DNA of 21,227 bases from a virus: positions 1 to 21,227 of IMG/VR virus record IMGVR_UViG_3300034418_005068. One strand, 5' to 3'. The position numbers were made by a program, and so were the translations under genes. Below the pieces are notes generated by a model that had not been told where the DNA came from, did no database searches, and saw nothing but the letters and a program-made list of their open reading frames with translations. Positions 5,202 to 11,728 of the stretch are shown here, in pieces. Every line of letters begins with the position of its first letter. Position 1 is the stretch's first letter.

Positions 5202-5675
5202 TCAACCCATCATCATTGCGCTAAGATCCATAACCTCTGGCGCGTCAGGCTTACGCTGGTAGCCCCAGGGCGCATCATCGTAGCCAGGGAATTTACTGAC
5301 CATTTCCATGATAAACCGATTGATGTGGTAGTCACCGATGTAGTCGCTGTCGTATTGTGCTTCCCGAAACTCTTTGGCCTCACATGCCTGGTAAGCAAAG
5401 CACTGAGCAATTTTAATGAAGTCGATGGGCTTTAGATCAGGGTCGGGCCGACAAGCTTCGTGCTGGCAAGCTTGGCAGTATTCCTCGAAGCTCTGATCTC
5501 CAAGCATAAAGTTATCGCCAGGGTAACGGGCCTCGATGCTGATCCAGTTAGCTTTGGCTAGAAGCGCTGCCATTTTCTGGGGGCTGCTAGGCTGGCAGTA
5601 CAAGCCAACGTTGGCGCGATACATGGCATTGGCAAGAACGCCGATGTGTTCTTCGTTACATAAATAAGCACTCAT
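5202..5675 (-). CDS. Unknown 157-residue phage protein
   Basis: Product MSAYLCNEEHIGVLANAMY, continuing with aromatic and acidic residues. It has five cysteines, including a C-x-x-C-x-x-x-x-C cluster (EYCQACQHEACR, about residues 66-74) and FAYQACE. The middle contains EYDSDYIGDYHINRFIMEM-like segments and a region rich in Tyr and Asp. The cysteines might bind a metal, but spacing does not match a standard zinc ribbon. I have seen similar N-termini (CNEEHIGVLA) in phage and bacterial proteins of unknown function. The start directly follows the stop of the upstream papain-like gene (TAA ATG). Confidence 0.65.
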   Translation of the reverse strand: MSAYLCNEEHIGVLANAMYRANVGLYCQPSSPQKMAALLAKANWISIEARYPGDNFMLGDQSFEEYCQACQHEACRPDPDLKPIDFIKIAQCFAYQACEAKEFREAQYDSDYIGDYHINRFIMEMVSKFPGYDDAPWGYQRKPDAPEVMDLSAMMMG

Positions 5676-6170
5676 TTATTTTCCTCCTTGAAAATCAAAC
5701 AATGGTAAGCCGAAGGTTTGGGCCTCTGCGATGTCGAAGGCTTCGGCTGCCTCTGCAACATCGATCCGCAACACGGGGAAGCTGATCCGCTTCCGCTTGC
5801 CGTGGAACTCAGCGATCTCTTTGACGCCGCCCTGGTCAAGCACCTGGCCGCCCCGGACCAACTGAACGTGTCCGGTAGTGGTGACCATGTAAACGTGGTT
5901 GGGGTTGGCAACGTCTTTGATGAACCGTTGCAAGGTCAAGCCATTGGTGTGGGCGGGATCTAGCTTGTCATACTTGACGCCAAGTTTATCCAGGACTTTG
6001 ACCCGATCGCCGTACCGAGTGCCGCCTTTCCAGTTCCCCTGCCGTGCCAAGGCACAGTGTTCCTGGAACACCCGGAACGCCTTGGTCAAGCTGATGCCAG
6101 CAACAACAGCCACGGCCTGGACACCGCAGTGTCCACCCATGAAAGCGCCGCCTGGTAACTTGAACTCCAT
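5676..6170 (-). CDS. Papain-like cysteine peptidase-like protein
   Basis: A 164-residue protein with a possible Cys/His catalytic pair. C15 sits in GGHCGVQAVAVVAG at the start of a helix, as in C39 and related papain-like folds. H101 sits in TTTGHVQLV, with D112 in VLDQGG completing a plausible triad. The region between (GNWKGGTRYGDRVKVLDKLG) is basic. There is no signal peptide, so it acts in the cytoplasm or travels in the particle. It is the second gene from the leftward promoter, hence very early. It could process a phage or host protein, or the fold may be used as an amidase, toxin or inactive binder. The family is inferred from motif order, not from a search. Confidence 0.55.
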   Translation of the reverse strand: MEFKLPGGAFMGGHCGVQAVAVVAGISLTKAFRVFQEHCALARQGNWKGGTRYGDRVKVLDKLGVKYDKLDPAHTNGLTLQRFIKDVANPNHVYMVTTTGHVQLVRGGQVLDQGGVKEIAEFHGKRKRISFPVLRIDVAEAAEAFDIAEAQTFGLPLFDFQGGK

Positions 6171-6173
6171 GTC

Positions 6174-6407
6174 TTACGCCTCACAAACCATTAACAAGCC
6201 AGGGTTTACCCACTCGGCAAAGAAGCCATTTTTATCAAGCGCAGTCTCGATCTTTTCATTAACGTATGGATAACCCAATTCGTAATAGTCAGCCCAGATC
6301 TCGTTGTCATAGTTCTGCTCGGCGCTGATGAACACACCGTCCTCGTTCTCGATCAACGGAGCGCCCATCTCTTTTAACGCCGCGATTGCTTTCTTGATGT
6401 TTGCCAT
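6174..6407 (-). CDS. Unknown 77-residue acidic protein, first gene of the leftward operon
   Basis: Product begins MANIKKAIAALKEMG and is followed by an acidic, aromatic region (IENEDGVFISAEQ, IWADYYELGYPYV). No motif recognised. I chose ATG 6407 because AGGAAAAG lies just upstream and a longer frame to 6473 would run through the promoter. It is the promoter-proximal gene, so it should be made first and strongly after infection; small acidic proteins in this position are often host-takeover or anti-defence factors, which is only a positional inference here. Confidence 0.6.
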   Translation of the reverse strand: MANIKKAIAALKEMGAPLIENEDGVFISAEQNYDNEIWADYYELGYPYVNEKIETALDKNGFFAEWVNPGLLMVCEA

Positions 6408-6436
6408 GTCTTTTCCTTCCTGTAAAAAACAAATCA

Positions 6437-6486
6437 CATATAGACATATAGCGAGTGATATCTCTATGGTCAAGCGGTATCGCTAA
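6437..6486. promoter_or_regulatory. Divergent control region with candidate operators and weak rightward promoter
   Basis: The stretch contains a tandem CATATAG repeat (6437-6451), an inverted pair TAGCGA (6449-6454) and TCGCTA (6480-6485), and TATCGCTAA (6478-6486), which recurs exactly at 8035-8043. A weak rightward promoter, TAGACA (6441-6446) with 18 bp to TATGGT (6465-6470), overlaps the leftward one, so the two would compete. The ribbon-helix-helix protein encoded at 6503 is the obvious candidate to bind here. Confidence 0.4.
6445..6473 (-). promoter_or_regulatory. Sigma70-like leftward early promoter
   Basis: On the minus strand, TTGACC (6473-6468) and TATATG (6450-6445) are separated by exactly 17 bp. 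Transcription would begin near 6438 and lead into the gene at 6407. A second TATATG lies 8 bp further on (6442-6437), because CATATAG is repeated in tandem. Confidence 0.7.
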
Positions 6487-6502
6487 AAAAAATGAGGACA
6501 AT

Positions 6503-6739
6503 ATGCCAATTAAACGTCAAGTATCTGAAAACCTTACAGCTTTTCACTGTCGATTACCCCGGCCAATCAAGGACCGTCTTATGAATGAGGCGCAGAACCA
6601 AGGAATATCAGCCGCAATGGTTTTAACAGATCTCATAGAAAATTACCTAGGGCGGCCACAACCAAACCCCCAGGTTCATTACCAGGAACACGAAGAAAAC
6701 CAGATCGATGTGATCGATTGGCTCGAGCGCAATGCGTAG
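6503..6739 (+). CDS. Ribbon-helix-helix (Arc/CopG-like) repressor
   Basis: A 78-residue protein. Residues 7-45 have the RHH pattern: a beta strand (NLTAFHCRLPR), helix PIKDRLMNEAQNQ, a G-I-S turn and helix AAMVLTDLIENYL. Residues 46-78 are an acidic tail. RHH proteins bind DNA as dimers through the paired strand. It is the first rightward gene, next to a divergent promoter region, so autoregulation and control of the leftward promoter are likely. ATG 6503 is chosen because GAGG stands 5 nt before it; a GTG at 6455 would lie within the promoter. It overlaps the RusA start by 8 nt. Confidence 0.78.
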   Translation: MPIKRQVSENLTAFHCRLPRPIKDRLMNEAQNQGISAAMVLTDLIENYLGRPQPNPQVHYQEHEENQIDVIDWLERNA

Positions 6740-7145
6740 AGTTGATTTTTGGTTAAAAGGTCAACCCATCGGCAAGGGCCGACCACGGTTCACCAGGCAA
6801 GGCCGGGCTTACACGCCAGCCAAGACCAAGGATTATGAGCATCGATTAGCCGCAGCCGCGTCCGATGCAATGCAAGATCTCGGGCTAGAACCAGCAACCG
6901 GGAAATGCTCGGTCCATGTACTGGCACAGTTCGAGATCCCCAAATCATGGTCTAAGAAGCGCAGAGAGGCCGCTACACGCGGGGAAGTGGTCCCAGGTAG
7001 GCCAGACATCGATAACGTGGTTAAGATCGCTCTGGACGCGATTAACGGCGTTGTGTTCGAGGATGATGCCCAGGTGGATCGAATCAATGCAACGAAACGT
7101 TATGGCGATCCGCTGATGCTGGTGAGCGTGGAGTGGGATGAATGA
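6732..7145 (+). CDS. rusA: RusA-family Holliday junction resolvase
   Basis: A 137-residue, full-length RusA-like endonuclease that cuts four-way junctions, needed to resolve recombination and replication intermediates before packaging. The N-terminal GQPIGKGRPRFTR motif and the acidic active-site region PDIDNVVKIALDAINGVVF...DDAQV are clear, placing likely metal-binding aspartates at D92, D94 and D111/D112 with K122 nearby (ATKRY). It starts inside the end of the RHH gene and its stop overlaps the replication-gene start (ATGA). Its presence fits with the Sak3/Gp157 recombination genes on the other strand. Confidence 0.92.
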   Translation: MRRVDFWLKGQPIGKGRPRFTRQGRAYTPAKTKDYEHRLAAAASDAMQDLGLEPATGKCSVHVLAQFEIPKSWSKKRREAATRGEVVPGRPDIDNVVKIALDAINGVVFEDDAQVDRINATKRYGDPLMLVSVEWDE

Positions 7146-7969
7146 AGCCACCAATGGCAAAGAACAAGGATCTTAGGAACTACTGCATCATTCCCATCGA
7201 GGCCGTGCGTGACCATCGATTGCATGGAACCTCTGCGTTCTCTGTCCTGGCATTGATCTGCACCTATACAGATTACCTGGGCGTGACATGGGTAAGCCAG
7301 GGAAAGATCGCACAAGAGCTGGGCATATCCAGGCAAGCCGTGTGGCGCCAGGTCAAGAAGCTGAAGGAGTACGGCTACATCGTCGAGGAGAAAGCCCTGA
7401 ACAAATGGCAGACCACCAAATCCCTCAAGGTCGTATTCAAGAACGCGCCCAAGGACATCGAAGAAGCCAAGGCAAACCTCACAGCCGGACAACAGATCAC
7501 AGTCGAAGAACACCGCAGACAGGCAGCCAATGAGTTCAAAGCTAAAGCCAAAGCGCCTGTGGATAACTCAGTAGGGGGTGCAACATCTGAGGTTGCAGGG
7601 GGTGAAACACCATTAGGTTGCACTAACGAACCATATAACGATAAGGGTATTAGTAATTATAGTGATGAGGCTAGACAGTTTTGTGTAATGTTTTTGCGAT
7701 CTGCTGAAAGTTTTGGAACTCCAAGAATTATCAATGATCGTGATGTCGATGTGATGTCAACGTGGATCAGGAACGGTCTGACCCGGGAGAAATGGGCCAA
7801 GATCCTCCAGGATCACTGGCAATACTGCCGGGATAAGCACCGGGATTACGCTCGAGGGATCGGATACTTCACTAACCCGGTCGAGCGCGTGACCACCAGG
7901 AAGGCCAGATCCTACAACCAGGACGCGAAAAGCCTGTTCCAGAAAGCAGTCAGATCTACCAGAGGTTGA
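7142..7969 (+). CDS. Phage replication initiator (O-like, HTH N-terminus)
   Basis: A 275-residue protein. Residues 15-85 form a winged-helix domain of the type used by phage replication initiators (FSVLALICTYTDYLG, WVSQGKIAQELGI, SRQAVWRQVKKLKEYGYIV). The middle (residues 100-175) is a flexible Ala/Lys/Gly linker with GGATSEVAGGETPLG, resembling the linker of lambda O-type proteins where the DNA holds origin repeats. The C-terminal part (residues 200-265: GLTREKWAKILQDHWQYC, RGIGYFTNPV) is the usual helical end. No helicase or helicase loader is visible. It starts ATGA-coupled to RusA with GGAG upstream. It could alternatively be a regulator, but domain order and origin-like DNA favour replication. 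Confidence 0.72.
   Translation: MKPPMAKNKDLRNYCIIPIEAVRDHRLHGTSAFSVLALICTYTDYLGVTWVSQGKIAQELGISRQAVWRQVKKLKEYGYIVEEKALNKWQTTKSLKVVFKNAPKDIEEAKANLTAGQQITVEEHRRQAANEFKAKAKAPVDNSVGGATSEVAGGETPLGCTNEPYNDKGISNYSDEARQFCVMFLRSAESFGTPRIINDRDVDVMSTWIRNGLTREKWAKILQDHWQYCRDKHRDYARGIGYFTNPVERVTTRKARSYNQDAKSLFQKAVRSTRG
7573..7690. other. Candidate intragenic replication origin
   Basis: Within the replication initiator gene, AGGGGGTG is repeated at 7573 and 7597 (24-nt spacing), GGTTGCA at 7591 and 7616 (25 nt), and the inverse TGCAAC lies at 7579. An AT-rich stretch follows: 7631-7690 has about 33% GC by hand count. Repeats followed by an AT-rich unwinding region inside an O-like gene is the lambdoid origin layout. 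The repeats are few and imperfect. Confidence 0.4.
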
Positions 7970-7986
7970 GCAAAATGGCTAAGTCA

Positions 7987-8043
7987 TTGATATCATTGAA
8001 TAACAAATTTAACATAATCGACATTATACGTTATTATCGCTAA
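7987..8043 (+). promoter_or_regulatory. Candidate rightward promoter with downstream operator-like site
   Basis: TTGATA (7987-7992) is followed after 17 bp by TAACAT (8010-8015), a fair sigma70 match. About 20 bp after the expected start is TATCGCTAA (8035-8043), identical to a site in the divergent control region at 6478-6486. This would let the same repressor act on both regions. Confidence 0.4.
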
Positions 8044-8102
8044 CATCGTCAAAATGGAATGTGAGCCGATCCGCAACCAGGCACCCCTTGCCCCCCACCC
8101 CC

Positions 8103-8115
8103 GCGTGTATATGTG
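8103..8115 (+). promoter_or_regulatory. Shared 13-bp control element, copy 1 (late operon)
   Basis: GCGTGTATATGTG lies 85 nt upstream of the first late gene and occurs again, exactly, upstream of the capsid gene at 14784-14796. It contains TATATG, which could be a -10 box, but here the region upstream is C-rich and offers no good -35, so an activator or phage factor may be needed. Confidence 0.5.
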
Positions 8116-8199
8116 CAGTCCCCCACAAAAATATTTTCTGGAATTTTCCCACGGTGTGTGCGATACCTTTAGCTACAAACTTTCAGGAAGGAGTTTACA

Positions 8200-8454
8200 A
8201 TGAAAAAGACATTGAGAGTGGTACAGCCACAGAAACGCCGGAATGATCCGGACAAGACGGATTGGGTACGTTTGGGTATTGGATGGTCTGATAGCAAGGG
8301 AACGCGGATAAAGCTGAATGCGCTGCCGTTGCAGGATGAGAACGGTGAAGTTTGGATTAGCTTGTTTGAGGATGATGGGTCTGACGGTGGTCAGAAACAG
8401 CAACAATCTTCTCAGCAAAATTCTGGTGACATGAACGATGAGATCCCGTTCTAA
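8200..8454 (+). CDS. Small protein with SSB-type acidic C-terminal tip
   Basis: An 84-residue protein. Residues 1-58 are probably a compact beta fold (TDWVRLGIGWSD, GTRIKLNALPL, GEVWISLFE), followed by a Gly/Gln/Ser-rich linker (GGQKQQQSSQQNSGD) and the end MNDEIPF. That order, a beta domain, a Gln-rich tail and D/E-I-P-F at the terminus, copies bacterial SSB, whose DDDIPF tip recruits replication and repair proteins. It is far shorter than SSB and the core is not a recognisable OB fold. It may bind single-stranded DNA or only display the tip to capture host partners. A strong GGAAGGAG site precedes ATG 8200. Its stop overlaps the terminase start. Confidence 0.65.
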   Translation: MKKTLRVVQPQKRRNDPDKTDWVRLGIGWSDSKGTRIKLNALPLQDENGEVWISLFEDDGSDGGQKQQQSSQQNSGDMNDEIPF

Positions 8455-8870
8455 TGGCTCGAACTAGGCAAACACCGATTGGCCGCTTTGGTGGTATCCG
8501 TGTTGCGCAGCGTCGATTAAAGACGAGTGAGACATTAGAGAACCACAAGGAAGCCGTTGCCCAGGAGCTAATAGCTCTTGGGACCACATCGATCACTGAG
8601 ATAATGAATCTTGATGGTACGATGAAGAAACAGGAAGATATCCCGGATTATGCGTTGAGGGCGATCAAGAAGATCACGCCGATGCCGGATGGCCGGGTTG
8701 CAATTGAAATGCATGATAAGGTTGCGGTGTTGAGGGTCTTGGCAAAGGCCGCTGGGTTCTTGGATAATCCAGAGAAAGAAAGCGATAAGCCCTCAATCGT
8801 TGGGATTAATATGAAGGGTCCGGCAACCACAGAGTATGCCGAGGTGTTAGATGATACCGATAAAAATTGA
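8454..8870 (+). CDS. terS: Terminase small subunit
   Basis: A 138-residue protein. The basic N-terminus (MARTRQTPIGRFGG, RVAQRRLKT) could contact DNA. The centre is helical (EAVAQELIALGTTSITEIM), and residues 75-110 contain the DKVAVLRVLAKAAGFLDNPE segment typical of phage terminase small subunits. The C-terminus is acidic. It should recognise the packaging site and load the large subunit. Position directly before the large subunit, with one small gene between, supports this. The start overlaps the previous stop (TAATG). The family is called on motif and position. Confidence 0.75.
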   Translation: MARTRQTPIGRFGGIRVAQRRLKTSETLENHKEAVAQELIALGTTSITEIMNLDGTMKKQEDIPDYALRAIKKITPMPDGRVAIEMHDKVAVLRVLAKAAGFLDNPEKESDKPSIVGINMKGPATTEYAEVLDDTDKN

Positions 8871-9063
8871 TGATGAAATGCCGATTGCGGCGAATATGCA
8901 GTATGCGTCAATGTATTTTTCTCACCGCGTTAGATCTTTAGAGGCGGCACTCGAGGAGATCGAGCGTGTTGCTCTGGTCAGTGAGGGCGTCCAGTTCTAT
9001 GCAATGGTGGCGCGTAAAGGCTTAGATGGAGAGTTTGATTATGACCGAGATCCCGAGCCTTGA
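8851..9063 (+). CDS. Unknown 70-residue protein between terminase genes
   Basis: Product MIPIKIDDEMPIAANMQYA, then a helix with FSHRVRSLEAALEEIERVALV and an acidic end (FDYDRDPEP). It overlaps the terminase small subunit by 20 nt and the large subunit by 23 nt. GAGG six bases before ATG 8851 supports this start; ATG 8878 is an alternative without overlap. Not recognised. The tight position suggests a packaging-linked role. Confidence 0.65.
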   Translation: MIPIKIDDEMPIAANMQYASMYFSHRVRSLEAALEEIERVALVSEGVQFYAMVARKGLDGEFDYDRDPEP

Positions 9064-10567
9064 TTTGAATTTCGAGAACAGTCCGACTGTTTGGAAATTT
9101 TTACATGACGATAGCTTCGTTAGGGGCTTGATGGGTCCGGTGGGATCGGGTAAATCCTATGGCTGTGCAGCCGAGATAATGCTTAGGGCAGTGAGGCAAC
9201 GACCTAGCCCACGCGACGGTATCCGCTATTCCCGATTTGTTATCGTTCGTAATACATATCCCGAGCTGCGCACGACCACCATTAAGACCTGGCAAGAGCT
9301 ATTTCCCGAGGATACCTGGGGATCGATGCGCTGGCAGCCGCCGATTTCACACCACATTCGTATTCCTACGCGGGGTGATATCCCTGGGATCGATTGTGAA
9401 GTTATCTTTATGGCACTTTCTTCGCCGCAAGATGTGCGGAAACTACTATCACTGGAACTCACCGGGGCTTGGGTGAACGAGGCTCGAGAGCTTCCGAAGG
9501 CAGTTATTGACGGATTGACGCACCGGGTCGGGCGATATCCCACGAAATCTGATGGCGGTCCTACATGGTATGGGATATGGATGGATACCAACCCGCCGGA
9601 TAGCGATCACTGGTGGCATGAGCTTGCGGAGAAAAACCCGATCACGGGTAAGTTTGCCTGGTCATTCTTTCGACAGCCTGGCGGTGTCATACTTCCCAAG
9701 AAAGAAGATATCCCGAAGGAAAACCCCGATGCGCAAGGATTTGTATTCTCTGGTGGTAAATGGTGGCAAGTTAATCCCAACGCGGAAAACAGCAACAATT
9801 TGCCGCCTGGATACTATCAACAGCTACTTGGCGGTAAGAATGCCGATTGGATCAGGTGTTATGCGCAAGGCATGTACACATTTGTCCAAGAGGGGCGTCC
9901 CGTATGGCCAGAGTATGATGATGAGCTTATGTCCGGGGATGTTGAGGTAGATCCATATTATCCGATACAGATCGGTGTTGACTTTGGTTTAACCCCGGCT
10001 GCGATCTTTGGGCAGAGAACCACGGCGGGATCGTGGCGGATCATCGATGAGCTGGTGACGTTCGATATGGGCCTGGAAAGATTTGGACAAGAGCTTCTAG
10101 GCCGTATCGCGGAGCGATATTCTAAGCATGAAATAATGATCTGGGGCGACCCGGCGGGTAATAAACGTGATGAGATCTATGAAGTCACGGCCTTCGATCA
10201 CTTGCGATCTATTGGTTTCAAGGCGCAGCCAACGGAAAGTAACGCCTTTCAGGTACGCCGGGAAGCTGGGGCGGGGCCGATGTCACGCCTGGTAAACTCA
10301 AAACCTGGGCTGATGGTCGATAAAAAGTGTATTCGTCTGCGCAAATCTCTGAGTGGCGGCTACTTCTTCAAGCGTCAATCGCTCGGCGCCGGGCAAGAAC
10401 GGTTTAAGGATGCGCCAGTTAAGAACGAACATTCACACTGCGGGGATGCGTTTGGCTATCTGATGCTGGGCGGCGGGGAACAACGTCGATTGCGCCGGGG
10501 GACTTATGGCAGCGGATTTGCCCAGGCTCCGGCCATGACTGCAAATACAGACTTTAATATCTTCTGA
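9041..10567 (+). CDS. terL: Terminase large subunit (packaging ATPase and nuclease)
   Basis: A 508-residue DNA-packaging motor. The ATPase half has Walker A GPVGSGKS (about residues 32-39), and the LTGAWVNEAREL segment (about 144-155) holds the Walker B/catalytic Glu equivalent. The nuclease half has the RNase H-like pattern: IGVDFGLTPAAIFG (about 309-322), MIWGDPAGNKRDE (about 366-378) and the late HCGDAFGYL (about 465-473), each with the acidic residues expected for metal binding. Length is normal for the family. ATG 9041 is preferred, with GGAG nine bases upstream; an ATG at 9026 adds five residues and contains that site. The class of DNA end it makes cannot be told from the sequence. Confidence 0.95.
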   Translation: MTEIPSLDLNFENSPTVWKFLHDDSFVRGLMGPVGSGKSYGCAAEIMLRAVRQRPSPRDGIRYSRFVIVRNTYPELRTTTIKTWQELFPEDTWGSMRWQPPISHHIRIPTRGDIPGIDCEVIFMALSSPQDVRKLLSLELTGAWVNEARELPKAVIDGLTHRVGRYPTKSDGGPTWYGIWMDTNPPDSDHWWHELAEKNPITGKFAWSFFRQPGGVILPKKEDIPKENPDAQGFVFSGGKWWQVNPNAENSNNLPPGYYQQLLGGKNADWIRCYAQGMYTFVQEGRPVWPEYDDELMSGDVEVDPYYPIQIGVDFGLTPAAIFGQRTTAGSWRIIDELVTFDMGLERFGQELLGRIAERYSKHEIMIWGDPAGNKRDEIYEVTAFDHLRSIGFKAQPTESNAFQVRREAGAGPMSRLVNSKPGLMVDKKCIRLRKSLSGGYFFKRQSLGAGQERFKDAPVKNEHSHCGDAFGYLMLGGGEQRRLRRGTYGSGFAQAPAMTANTDFNIF

Positions 10568-11049
10568 TGTCACTGATACAGCTCCCAACATTCCGAATGC
10601 GCCCCGATGAACAGATCGTGCCGCTGCAATACGAACATCTGTTTATGATTAAGCTCGGGCCGCACGAACAAGAGTATGAGCGCGTTATTCCTGGATACCG
10701 GGATTACATTTACGACATTTCAGAACACGGCTGGTCCTGGACTGCAATCGGTCGAGGTAAAGTCGTGGCTTGCTATGGGGTACGACAGATCTGGCCGCAT
10801 ATGGTCGAGTGCTGGTTTATTCCAGGGGAGGGATTGGATAACCACGCCAGGACAACTTTAGTGGGTGCTAGGGCTACATTACAGAGTGTATTTGATGACT
10901 ATGATATCTCTAGGATGCAGATATTTGTAAAAGATCAACATATGGTAGCGTTAAGGTTTGCCAAAGCACTACATTTTGAGGTAGAGTGCAAATTAAGAAA
11001 GTTTGGTCCAGAGGGGGCCGACTATTACTCAATGGCGAGGTTTAAGTAA
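10567..11049 (+). CDS. GNAT-fold protein, resembling T7-group internal virion protein A
   Basis: A 160-residue protein. The last third shows a GNAT-like pattern: RMQIFVKDQHMVALRFAKAL, FEVECKLRKFG, then DYYSMARF, where the A-x-x-F-A-x-x-L-x-F-E block is usual for N-acyltransferases. Earlier parts carry beta strands (AIGRGKVVACYGVRQIW). An acyl-CoA-binding P-loop (Q/R-x-x-G-x-G/A) is not evident, so catalytic activity is uncertain. In T7-like phages a protein of this kind lies in the structural cluster and can be a virion part. The start overlaps the terminase stop (TGATG). Confidence 0.6.
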   Translation: MSLIQLPTFRMRPDEQIVPLQYEHLFMIKLGPHEQEYERVIPGYRDYIYDISEHGWSWTAIGRGKVVACYGVRQIWPHMVECWFIPGEGLDNHARTTLVGARATLQSVFDDYDISRMQIFVKDQHMVALRFAKALHFEVECKLRKFGPEGADYYSMARFK

Positions 11050-11050
11050 G

Positions 11051-11293
11051 ATGGGCGGATTTGGAAGTAGTCGAGCGGACCCAGCACCAGCACCAGCCCC
11101 AGCGGCACCACAGGTTTCGGAAGCGCAACAGCGACAGGAAGCTCGGGCGGAAGCTCAAGAGAAAAAAGAAATGCGAGGACTGCAAAAGCGTAGACGATTA
11201 ATGCGCACTGGCGGTTTGAGATTGTTATTCTCCCCAGCACGACAAGAAGGCCCAGGAATGGCACCCAAAACTAAAATGGGCGGCGGATCATAG
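11051..11293 (+). CDS. Small basic Pro/Ala-rich protein (80 aa)
   Basis: Begins MGGFGSSRADPAPAPAPAAP, continues with a long charged helix (QQRQEARAEAQEKKEMRGLQ) and ends KTKMGGGS. The middle KRRRLMRTGGLRLLFSPA resembles small proteins found next to phage connector genes that I cannot name. No domain is recognised. It starts right after the GNAT stop (TAAG ATG), and an in-frame extension to 11003 would overlap that gene. Likely disordered and perhaps virion-associated. Confidence 0.65.
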   Translation: MGGFGSSRADPAPAPAPAAPQVSEAQQRQEARAEAQEKKEMRGLQKRRRLMRTGGLRLLFSPARQEGPGMAPKTKMGGGS

Positions 11294-11728
11294 ATGTTAC
11301 TGAGCGCTATATTCAAGCCGAAGCAAACGCAAAAGCAAAAAACGCAAGAAGCTTATGCGCAATATGCTGGCACTCGAATGGCGTCGCAGGGCAACTATAC
11401 AAGCAGTCGAGGCCCAATCGGTACGGCTGTAAGTGATGTGGCGATGGGTTTGGGATATCAAACCAAGGATGCAAGCTATTATGCCAGAACAGAGAGGACA
11501 AAAGCTAGGAGAGCTGTAAGTAATCGAACAGAATACGGAAACGATGACAGTCCTAGCCGTGCGGCACCCAGGCCCAGACAGCCAACGGCTGCGGAGTTAA
11601 AAGCACAGCGCAAAGCGGCAGAACTGGCGGAGCGTAAACGTCTTGGACAGATCGCTCGTAAGAAGTTTGAAAAAGAGAAAGGCGAAAGAGTTGCCAAAAA
11701 AAGAGCGACCCTTTTGAATATAGCATGA
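11294..11728 (+). CDS. Unknown basic 144-residue protein
   Basis: An Arg/Lys/Ala-rich product. Residues 1-60 are Gln/Tyr/Ser-rich (KPKQTQKQKTQEAYAQYAG). The second half is basic and helical (TAAELKAQRKAAELAERKRL, then IARKKFEKEKGERVAKKRA). No motif is recognised. The start directly follows the previous stop and its own stop overlaps the next start (ATGA). Strong positive charge suggests DNA, RNA or scaffold contacts. Confidence 0.65.
   Translation: MLLSAIFKPKQTQKQKTQEAYAQYAGTRMASQGNYTSSRGPIGTAVSDVAMGLGYQTKDASYYARTERTKARRAVSNRTEYGNDDSPSRAAPRPRQPTAAELKAQRKAAELAERKRLGQIARKKFEKEKGERVAKKRATLLNIA

Larger units (their letters stand above)
7970..8199. other. 230-bp non-coding region between replication and late genes
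   Basis: No convincing gene lies here; a 22-codon frame at 7975 is AT-rich and unsupported. The first part (7981-8040) is about 25% GC and holds TCATTGA repeated 9 nt apart (7984, 7993). The second part (8082-8123) is a C-rich block with runs of 4, 6, 5 and 5 C. The late-operon ribosome site (GGAAGGAG) follows at 8187-8194. It probably combines the late promoter with control or origin elements. Confidence 0.6.

Noticed and set aside
7975-8043. 22-codon frame MAKSLISLNNKFN after the replication gene
   Set aside because: It has no ribosome site, lies in a 25%-GC island with promoter-like motifs, and has no recognisable pattern.
9552-9950. 132-codon plus-strand frame within the terminase large subunit
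   Set aside because: It is an out-of-frame shadow of a gene with Walker and nuclease motifs.
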